From Apodemus sylvaticus (lineage: Eukaryota > Chordata > Mammalia > Rodentia > Muridae), in the NCBI RefSeq assembly GCF_947179515.1, contig NC_067473.1, positions 93,999,850 to 94,063,849 of the forward strand: 64,000 nt of DNA, written 5' to 3'. Of this stretch, positions 55,121 to 64,000 are shown piece after piece. A program made the translations under genes and the position numbers. The notes beneath the pieces are model-generated. The model made no database searches. It was given only the letters and a program-made list of their open reading frames with translations, and had not been told where the DNA came from. The first letter of the stretch is position 1; each line of letters opens with the position of its first letter.

Positions 55121-57434
55121 TGTACTGGCTGGTTTTATGTGTCAACATGACACAGGCTGGAGTTATAATAGAGAAAGGAGATTCAATTGGGGAAGTTCTT
55201 CCATGAGATACAGCCATGGGACATTTTCTTAATTAGTTATCAGGAGGGGAGGACCCCTTGTGGGTGGTACCATCCCTGGGCTGGTAGTCTTGGGTTCTAT
55301 AAGAAAGCAAGCTGAGGAAGCCAGGGCAAGCAAACCAGCTGAATAAACCCTTTCCTTCCCAAGTTGCTTCTTGGCCATGATGTTTGTGAAGGAGGTCAAA
55401 GGGATACAAATTGGAAAGGAAGAAGTCAAACTATCACTATTTGCAGATGATATGATAGTATACTGAAGTGACCCAAAAAATTCTACTAGAGAACTCCTAC
55501 AGCTGATAAACAACTTCAGCAAAGTGGCTGGCTACAAAATCAGCTCAAGCAAATCAGTAGCCTTTATATACTAAAAGGATAAGCAGACTGAGAAAGAAAT
55601 TAGGGAAATGACACACTTCACAATAGCCACAAACAGCATAAAGTATCTTGGGGTGACTCTAACCAAAGAAGTGAAAGACCTATATGACAAGAACTTCAGA
55701 TCTCTGAATAAGGAAATTGAAGATCTCAGAAAATGGAAAAATCTTCCATGCTCATGGATTGGCAGGATTAATATAGTTAAAATGGCCATATTGCCAAAGG
55801 TAATCTACAGATTCAGTGCAATCCCCATCAAAATCCCAACCCAGTTCTTCATAGAGCTAGAAAGAGCAATGCTCAAATTCATCTGCAATATCAAAAAACC
55901 CAGGACAGTTAAACTATTCTTAACAGTAAAAGAACTTCAGGGGGATTCAGTATCCCAGACCTCAAACTTTACTACAGAGCAATAGTGATAAAAACTGCAT
56001 GGTATTTGTACAATGTCAGGCAAGCCGATCAATGGAATAGGATTGAAGACCCAGAAATGAACACATACACCTGTGGTCACTTGATCTTCGACAAAGGAGC
56101 TGAAAGAATCCAGTGGAAAAAAGATAGTCTTTTCAACAAATGGTGCTGGTTCAATTGGAGGTCAGCATGCAGAAGAATGCGAATCGATCCATTCTTATCT
56201 CCTTGTACTAAGCTTAACTCCAAATAGATCAAGGACCTCCACATAAAACCTGACACACTGAAACTAATAGAAAAGAAACTGGGGAAGACCCTTGAGGACA
56301 TGGGCACAGGGGAAAAGTTCCTCAATAGAACACCAATAGCTTATGCTCTAAGATCAAGAATTGACAAATGGGACCTCATAAAACTACAGAGTTTCTGTAA
56401 GGAAAAGGACACTGTCAAAAGGATGAAACGTCAACCAACAGGTTGGGAAAGGATCTTCACCAACCCTAAATCTGAAAGAGCGCTAATATCTAATATATAC
56501 AGAGAACTCAAGAAGGTAGAACCTAGAGAACCAAATAACCCCATTAAAATGTGGGGTACCGAACTAAACAAAGATTTTTCACATGAAGAACTTTGGAGGG
56601 CTGAGTAACACCTTAAGAAATGTTTGACATCATTAATCATTAGGGAAATGCATCAAAACAACCCTGAGATTTCACCTCACACCAGTCAGAATGGCTAAGG
56701 TAAAAAACTCAGGAGACAGCAGGTGCTGGCGAGGATGTGGAAAAAGAGGAACACTCCTCCACTGCTGGTGGGATTGTAAGATGGTGCAACCACTTTGGAA
56801 ATCAGTCTGGCGGCTCCTCAGGAAACTGATCATGACACTTCCTGAGGACCCTGCTATACCACTCCTGGGCATATACCCAAAGGATTCCTCAGCATGTAAT
56901 AAGGACACATGCTCCACTATGTTCATAGCAGCCCTATTTGTAGTAGCCAGAAGCTGGAAACAACCCAGGTGTCCCTCAACAGAGGAATGTATACAAAAAA
57001 ATGTGGTATATTTACACAATGGAGTACTATTCAGCCATTAGAAACAATGAATTCATGAAATTCGTAGACAAATGGATGGAGCTGGAGAACATCATACTAA
57101 GTGAGGTAATCCAGTCTCAAAAGATCAGTCATGGTATGCACTCACTGATAAGTGGATAATAACCTAGAAACTTGGAATACCCATGAAATAATCCACATAT
57201 TAAATAATGTCCAAAAAGAACAGAGGAGTGGCCCCTGGTTCTGGAAAGACTCAATGCAACAGTATAGGGGAATACCAGAACAGGGAAGTGGGAAGGAGTT
57301 GATGGAGGAACAGGGGGAGGGAAGAGGGCTTATGGGACTTGTGGGAAGTGGGGACCCAGAAAAAGTGAAATCATTTGAAATGTAAATAAAGAATACATCG
57401 AATAAAAAAAAAAAGAAACCCTGACTAAGACACT
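55121..57434 (+). mobile_element. hAT-like repeat split by an L1
   Basis: 55121-55390 repeats the 39335-39672 family (TTTTATGTGTCAACATGACA, GAGATACAGCCATGGGACAT, GGTGGTACCATCCCTGGGCT, then AATAAACCC). The other end, AGAAACCCTGACTAAGACACT, lies at 57408-57428 after the L1. The piece starts near CACTG and ends ACACT, as hAT-like terminal repeats would. The family assignment is tentative. Confidence 0.5.
55391..57407 (+). mobile_element. 5'-truncated L1 (RT to 3' end)
   Basis: It starts in the RT domain (GGAGGTCAAAGGGATACAA). LFADDMIVY at 55437-55463 keeps the FADD catalytic motif but is followed by TGA. Open pieces lie at 55608-55985 (WIGRINIVKMAILPKVIYRF), 55985-56227, 56300-56608 and 56691-57041. 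The 3'UTR ends in ATTTGAAATGTAAATAAAG with an A-tail at 57397-57410. Several stops and frameshifts disable it. Confidence 0.92.
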
Positions 57435-58500
57435 CACAAATGCTTTTCTGGTAGAGAGAAAAGAAATTTAGCTATACAGAGTGGTTGTTATGATGGAAAA
57501 GAAGACTATGTGAGAAAAGTGTCCATTGTTCAGGTGAATGTGGTGGTGGTTTCTTGGAAGAATAGCTGTTAGCATTAGAGTCTATGCCCTGGAGTCTGCA
57601 GGATCTGAGAGATCTCCTGATCCTTGAGATTAATTCAGGAGACTGTGGATCTCCTGAATTGTAAGAAAAAATATTTCAATCAGTTTTTAAGGTATTACCA
57701 TTTACCCAGAAAAAACTAAGAAAAGAATTCTTTGACTTTTCTGTGCATGTGGCTTTCCTTAATACTCCATTATTTCTAAAGTTCTTATCAGTTGATGTCA
57801 TTGTGAAAGAAACTTTAAGATGAGAGACTTCCATCTCTCTACCCATCATGTCTCCAACGTATTGTTCCTGGGTCTGGGTTGACACATAGCATGATGGTAG
57901 AAGATTTAAGAAGAAGAGCAGCTTGGTTCAAAGAGTGAAAGGGATAGAGTCATTTATGGCAGTAGGGGCCAAGTGTTAGGAACAACAGCAAAACCCCAAA
58001 GAACAAAATAAAAATCTTTTCTCCAGAGGCACTCTGCAGTTATCTTGTGCTCCTAATTAGACACAGTCTCTCAGTTTCTGCCACTTCCCAATGGTACAAT
58101 GTACTAAGGATTTCGTTTTCAACAGAGGCACTTAGGAAAACACTATAGGTTCAAACTATAACGTTGCTTCTCTGGCCCACAAATGGTCTTAAGATGGAAA
58201 AATACATTGAGACTATTATATGACTCTATCAGTACTGACAGCTTCTGCATCTTCAAAAGTGAAGTCAAAGGCCCCCTGGAGACTAAAGAAACAATTTCAT
58301 CTTTAAGATCATACAATCTACACAAAAAGTAGCTTATTACTATATTAAGTATCTATAATGATAGAATTCATGACACATATTGAGAAAGATATTCTGTGTG
58401 AATTTAGCTTGTGCTACATATATAGATCATGTCTCAAAAAAGAAGAAAATAAGAAAAGCAGAAAATGAGTTACCAATAGATATGAATAAATGATATCTCT
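57435..58500. other. Spacer, nothing recognised
   Basis: About 1 kb with no V segment, L1 or SINE that I can identify. Short ORFs are not supported. Confidence 0.5.
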
Positions 58501-61020
58501 GAGTTTAAATGTGTTTTTAATCACTTATTTATGTGCTGATTTCTCTACATCACAACTGCTGTCTGCTCCCTTCACCCCTCACAGCCTTCTTCCTCCAATC
58601 TACCTCCCCTTGACCTCTGATAGGACAGCCTGATTTCACCCCTTTATCTCTACACCCTGGTCCATCAAGTCTCTGAAAGATTAGGAACAACCTCTCCCTC
58701 TAAGGGCAGACAAGGTTGTCTCTGATCCAGCCCAAGTACAATCTTAAGTTGGTGACTCAGCCTCTAGGAGACACAAGGGATCCAATTTACCTGACAATGT
58801 CAATCCTCCAAGGGGGTTGCAATCTTCTTGGGGGTCTTCAATACTTTCCCTATTTCCTAGGGGAAAGGGGTCCTTGAACTCCACCCAATATTTCCCTGTG
58901 GGTATCTGCATCTGTCTCAGTCAGTTATTGGGTAGAGACTCTCAGAGGACTACTATGCTAGGTTTCTGTCTTCAAGCAAATATAACATCATTAATAGTGT
59001 GAGGGATTGTTGCCTGGCAATGGAATGTGTCTCAAAATGGGCAGGTCACTCTTTGGCCATTCCTTAAGTCAATGTTCTATCTTTGTCCCTGCATTTCTGT
59101 CAGACAGAACCAATGTGGGGTCAAAAGTTTTGTAGGTGAGTTGGTGTTCCCATCCCTCAACTGGGATTTTGTTTGACCCTGGAGGTAGTCTCTTCATGCA
59201 CTAAATCCATACTCTCTGGCACTTCAAGTGTGGTAATCTGCATCAACTCCTTGGAGCCTCCCTCATTCTTGGCCTCTGGAAGTTCCTAGAGAATCTCCCC
59301 AAGGCCCACCTCCTACCTCCTGAAGCTGGATATTCCATTAATTTTTCTGCTCCTCTGAGACCCTCTACTGTCACATGCCTGATCCTACCCCTTATTCCCC
59401 TCCTCCTGCCCTCTCCAAATAAAGTTCCTTCCTCCTTCTGCCTCCCATGAATAATTTGTTTTTTCTGAGTGAAATTCCAGCATCCTCACTTGGGCCTTCC
59501 TTCTTGCTTAACTTCCTTTGATCTGTGAAGTGTATTGTGAGTATTCTGAACATTTTGGCTAATATACATTTAGCAGTGAGTACATACCACTTTCCTTTTG
59601 TACTGGGTCACCTCACTCAGAATGATGTTTTCTACTTCCATCCATTTGACTTCAAAATTCATGATGTCCTTGTTTTTAATAGCTGAATAGTAGTCTATTG
59701 TGTAAATGTACCACATTTTCTGTATCCATTTTTGGATTGAAGGACATTTGGGTTGTTTCCAGTTTCTGGCTATTACAAATAGAGCTGCTATGAACATAGT
59801 GGAGCATGTGCCCTTGTGGTATAGTGCTGCAGATTTTGATTATATGCAAAATCTTGGTCTTCAAGTAGAAGTATTTCTACTTTTCTTAGAAACAGCCAGA
59901 TGGATTTCTAGGGTATTTTTTTTACAAGTTTGCAATCTTACCAGGAATTGAGGAGGACTCCTTCTTCTACATACTCACCAGCATGTGCTATCACTTGAGT
60001 TTTTGACTTTAGCCACTCTGATTGGTATGGTGGAACCTCAGGGTCATTTTGATTTTCATTTCCCTGATGACTACGGAATTTGAACCTCTCTTTATGTCCT
60101 TCCCAGCCATTCAAGATTCCTCTGTTGAGAATTCTATGTTTAGTTCTGTACCCCATTTTTTGATTGGGCTATTTAAATCTTTTAGAGTCTACATTCTTGA
60201 GTTCTTTATTATTTAGCATATTAGCCCTCTGTTGGATGTACCGTTAGTGAAGATCTTTTTCCCATCTGTAGGCTCCTGTTTTGTCCTATTGACAGTATTC
60301 TTTCCCTTAAAGAAGCTTTTCAGTTTCATGAGATCACATTTATTAATTCTTGACCTTAATGACTGAGCCATTGGTGTTCTGTTAAGGGAATTTTCTCTTA
60401 TGTCAATGTGTTCAAGGTCATTTCCCATTGTTTTCTATTAAATTCAGTGTGTCTGATTTCACATTGAGCTCTTTGATATATTTGGACTTGTGTTTTGTGA
60501 AGGGATCTAAATGTGGACCCATTTTCATTCTTTTACATACAAACATCCAGTTAGACCAAGACCATTTGTTGAAGATGCTCTTCCTGTTCCATTGTTCCTT
60601 TGTGGTTTCTTTGTTTAATGTCAGCAATGGTGATACTTCCATAAGTTCTTTAACTGTTCAGGACTGTTTTGAATATCTTTTTTGTTTATATATATTTTGA
60701 AAATATATATTTTGTTGTTGTTTTTTTTTCATATGAGCTTAAGAATTATTTGTTCAAGATCAATGGAGAACTGTGTTGAAATTTTAATAGGGATCTGACT
60801 GAATCTGTAGATTAATTTTGGTAAAATCATCATTTTCTTTATGCTAATATTACCTATCTATAATCAAGGGAAATCTTTCCATCTTCTGATATCTTTCTAA
60901 ATTTTTTCTTCTGGGAGTTGAAGTTCTTGTCATACAGGTCTTCCACTTTCTGGTTAGAATTACAATGAGAATTTATAGTATTCGTGGCTAACGGCATTTT
61001 TCTGTTGTGCTTGCTTAAGT
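58501..61020 (-). mobile_element. Old L1, minus strand, with long 3'UTR
   Basis: 58520-59460 is old-type L1 3'UTR in reverse (GGGTATCTGCATCTGTCTCA, GGACTACTATGCTAGG, GTTCCTAGAGAATCTCCCC). 59500-61010 is ORF2 C-terminal to RT region in reverse, with fragments 59570-59797 (MWYIYTIDYYSAIKNKDIM), 60213-60428 (MGNDLEHIDIRENSLNRTP) and 60418-60642. It is diverged and dead, and ends near 61020. Confidence 0.8.
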
Positions 61021-61600
61021 AAAAGATGGGGGAGGGGTGGTGACTCCATTGAGTTTTTTGGTAACAGTGCAGGTGAATACATATTATGCTCCTGAAAACA
61101 TAGACTATTTATGTGACTAGTATGCTTAGAGACTTCACATATTCATACACAGCATCCATATAGGCAAGTGCAAATTAGATCATTAATAATATAAAATTTC
61201 TTTCAATTCCTTATTTATATTATTATTAAAGATATCAACCCAAGAGAAGGCTGTGTGCAAGGTGCACAAGGTCCTACCTACAAGTTCTTGACAACTCCCT
61301 ATGAGTGTACAACTGTTTGAAAATATGAACTTGATTATATGAAGTACTTATAGAAACCAGTGGCTGAGTTGCAATCTCTTTAGTTAAAAAAGCAAAAGTC
61401 ATGTCTCCCTCTACTGGTAGAAATGCAGACAGAACATTCAAGAACACTGGAGAAATCAGGAATTGAATGATTGGAAAGCAATTTGTGCTTATTTGAAGAT
61501 TCACCTGAAAATGTACATCCCTAATACCCAAACCTGAGTAGTCTGCAGAAATAAAATTAAGACATTATATAAATGGCAAGATAAAGAAATGATAATTTAT
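61021..61600. other. Spacer, nothing recognised
   Basis: 580 bp of AT-rich sequence without a supported feature. Confidence 0.5.
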
Positions 61601-62315
61601 ATTTCAAATCATTTATTTCTCAATCCTATTTGTTTTCTTATTCTATTCCCATAAAATGTATCCTAATCACAGGCTCCCTTCTCTCCACAGCTCCTTTTTT
61701 TTACAACTCCCATCTCTTCTCTCGCCCATCCTATGTACTCCTTTTCCCTTCAGAAAAGAGGAGCCCTCCAAGTGATATCAACTGAGCACAGAGAAGAAGA
61801 TAGACTATAAACACACTTGCATATTAAGGCTGAGTTAAGCAACCTAGTCAAAGGAAAAGTATGCCAAGAGCAGGCAGAATGAGAGTCACTGCCAGTGGTA
61901 AGAGTCCCACAAAAACCTAAAGGTACACAACCACAGCACATGAGCAGACAGACTACCTAGTACAGACACACGCATGCTATGTGTTTTCTGCTTTAGTCTC
62001 TTTAAGCCCTATAAACATTACTAAGTTGGTTCTGTGGGCTGTGTTTTCATGGTATTCTCTACACTACTACTGTTTGCAATCCCCAGGGATCCTGGAACAT
62101 TGCCAAATGTTCAGATCTCTTTGTCTCCATCTGTACCCATTAGCTGCAGAAGGAAGTTTCTCTGATGACAGACAGGCTAGGAACCAATCTACAGGCATAG
62201 CAGAATATACTTAGACATTATTCCTTGGGACATGTCTTAGGTATATGCCCAAGAATGTTATAGTTGGGTGTTAAGATAGAGTAATTCTCAATTTCTGAGA
62301 CACTCCCATATTAAT
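61600..62315 (-). mobile_element. Old L1 3'UTR and ORF2 end, minus strand
   Basis: It has an old-L1 3'UTR pattern in reverse (TTCAGAAAAGAGGAGCCCTC, AGAGTCCCACAAAAAC, CTGTGGGCTGTGTTTTC, TGATGACAGACAGGCTAGG), running into an ORF2 C-terminal match (GGTATATGCCCAAGAATGTTATAG) and breaking at about 62315. It is heavily diverged. Confidence 0.65.
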
Positions 62316-62504
62316 TTTTTTTTTCATTTTCACCTTAGAATTTACTTCTATCACATATTCTTGGAACTGTCTTCATCGAAGCTCAGCAGGAGATGCCAAT
62401 GGTGGTGAAGATGCTGGCTCTACATCCAAGAAGAGCTGCTGGAGCTGCCTGGAAAGATCCACACACCAAGAAAATGAGAAGTTGCTAGGGAGGGCATATG
62501 GTCA

Positions 62505-63390
62505 ATATGATCTGTATTTTCATTATCCACCCATATCTGTCATGTTTTCATTTCTTAGCTATTATGAACAGGCCACCATTATGCATAGATATACAATGTG
62601 TCAGTGGTAGGATATAAAGTTTTCTTAGTACATGTCAGACATACTGTAAAATTAGCTATATGGTAGCCTTATTTTTTAATATTTGGAGAAATGATCACAT
62701 TGATTTCCATGCTGTGTTGTATTGGTTGCTTACTCACCTGCAGTAAAAAAAAGGGATTTTCTATTTCTAACTCTACCAACATTTGTGGTTAGAGTTTTTG
62801 ATGGTAGGTATTTTTATTTGCGTTTCCCTGATGACAATGTATGATGAATGAAGATGGCTCTAAAAGGTGAGTTTGTAGCACTACATTTCTTTGTTAAAAA
62901 ATTATTGGAGAGATCTCATACTTAATACTAGCTTAATAGCACACCTGAGAACTCAAGAAGAAACAGAAGAAATCTCACCCCAAAGAAGTAGATGGTAAGA
63001 AATAATGAAACTCAGGGATGAAATCAATAAAATACAAACAACAAAAACAACACAGAAAATTAATAGAAAACAGAGTTCATTTTGTTAGAAAAAAAATATT
63101 CACAAACCTTTGTCAAGGTAATTAAAAGGCAGAGGAGAGATATTATTATGGTAATGGTGACCATCCTACCAAAAGCATTTCTACAGATTCAACATAACCC
63201 CAACAAAATCCCAAGGTTCTTCGCAGTTCTTGAAAAGACAATATACTGCTCCACATGGAAAGACAAAAATTCCAGGATAGCTAAAATGATCCTCATTAAT
63301 AAAAGAACAGCTGCTATAGTAATAAATTGAACATGATATTAGCACAAAAAAGACACATTGACCAATGGAATGAAATTATAGACAAAGACA
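62505..63390. repeat. Older duplicated segment, copy 2 (partner 44203-45106)
   Basis: It repeats the order of 44203-45106: ancient L1 trace, ACTCTACCAACATTTGTGG, GATGACAATGTATGATGAAT, then ORF2 AGAAGAAATCTCACCCCAAA and CATGGAAAGACAAAAATTCC. Homology stops at 63390 because the partner is deleted there. Confidence 0.8.
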
Positions 63391-63770
63391 TAAATTTATG
63401 CACATAAATTACCTGATTCTTTTAAAATAAAATGCATAAAACACATGGGGAAAATTAGACAACATCTTAACCAAATGTTGTTGGTCAAACTGGATATCTG
63501 GATGTAGAAGAATGCAAATCAATCCATACTTATCACTCTGCACAAAACCCTAGTCCAAGTGAGTTGAAGACCCCACCATAAAACCAAATACATTGACACT
63601 TATAGAGATTAAGTAAGCAATAACCTTGATTGTATTGGCACAGAAAAAGACTTTCTGAAAATAACACCATTAATATAGGCACTAAGATCAACAGTTAATA
63701 TAAAGCACCTCATGAAATTGAGAAGCTCCTGCATGATAAAGGACACTATAATTAGGCAAAATTGTGCCTG
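62935..63770 (+). mobile_element. Old L1 ORF2 fragment
   Basis: Plus-strand ORF2: linker region (62940-63060), a stretch open at 63082-63330 (VTILPKAFLQIQHNPNKIPR, SRIAKMILINKRT) and further text resembling ITCTGHKTLVQVS-type sequence to about 63770. It has internal deletions and is diverged. Confidence 0.7.
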
Positions 63771-64000
63771 TCTCCGCCAGCCCTTGAGCTGGAATTCCAG
63801 ACCTGTATTAACCACATTCTCCCCACCCCCACCCCCACCCAATTTAGGGTGGAGCACTGGGACCAAGGTGAAGTTCATTGTTCCTCCAGATCTACAAATT
63901 CCTGAATTAAGCAGATGACCCTAGCCACCTGAGCAGTGGAGCCAAAGCCTGCTGAGCAGTCAGGCCAGTTCTCCTGAACAGAGTTGGAATTTGGGGGAGG
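63771..64000. other. Window end, unrecognised, with C-rich run
   Basis: Sequence with a CCCCA-rich run at 63812-63840. It is too short at the window edge to classify. No gene is supported. Confidence 0.5.

Overview
This window is mammalian, from a murine rodent and most likely rat. It lies inside the immunoglobulin kappa variable (Igkv) gene cluster. The call rests on two complete two-exon V-kappa genes with ATTTGCAT promoter octamers and 12-spacer recombination signals, on B1 and B2 SINEs, and on LINE-1 (L1) elements whose ORF1, ORF2 and G-rich 3'UTRs are of the rat/mouse type. No bacterial, plasmid or CRISPR features are present. The only host genes I can support are V-kappa segments, all on the + strand. 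Roughly two thirds of the window is L1, much of it nested.

Layout. 1-10.6 kb: a stack of L1 copies, mostly minus strand, holding a B1, a solo LTR and three different kinds of tandem L1 promoter monomer. 10.7-20.2 kb: duplication copy A, with an old L1, a V-kappa pseudogene, spacer, a repeated ~240-bp module, and an intact IGKV1-type V gene at 19.0-19.8 kb. 20.2-21.1 kb: an L1 fragment exactly at the duplication junction. 21.1-34.8 kb: copy B with the same order, ending in a second intact V gene at 33.7-34.5 kb. Copy B is split by a 5.9-kb nearly full-length L1 (26.1-32.1 kb) with intact ORF1 and broken ORF2. 34.8-40.5 kb: a composite insertion made of a 5'-inverted L1, 2.9 kb of non-L1 DNA ending in a poly(A) signal and A-tail, and a second L1 in that tail. 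40.5-64 kb: gene-free spacer with old and young L1 copies, two hAT-like elements, microsatellites, a textbook twin-primed L1 (51.2-52.9 kb), and an older duplicated pair (44.2-45.1 and 62.5-63.4 kb).

How it works together. Each V unit supplies a promoter octamer, leader exon, V exon and 12-RSS for joining to J-kappa by RAG. Copies A and B act as each other's empty-site control: an L1 and two B1s in A, and the big L1 in B, are each missing from the other copy, so they arrived after the duplication. No J, C or known enhancer sequence is visible.
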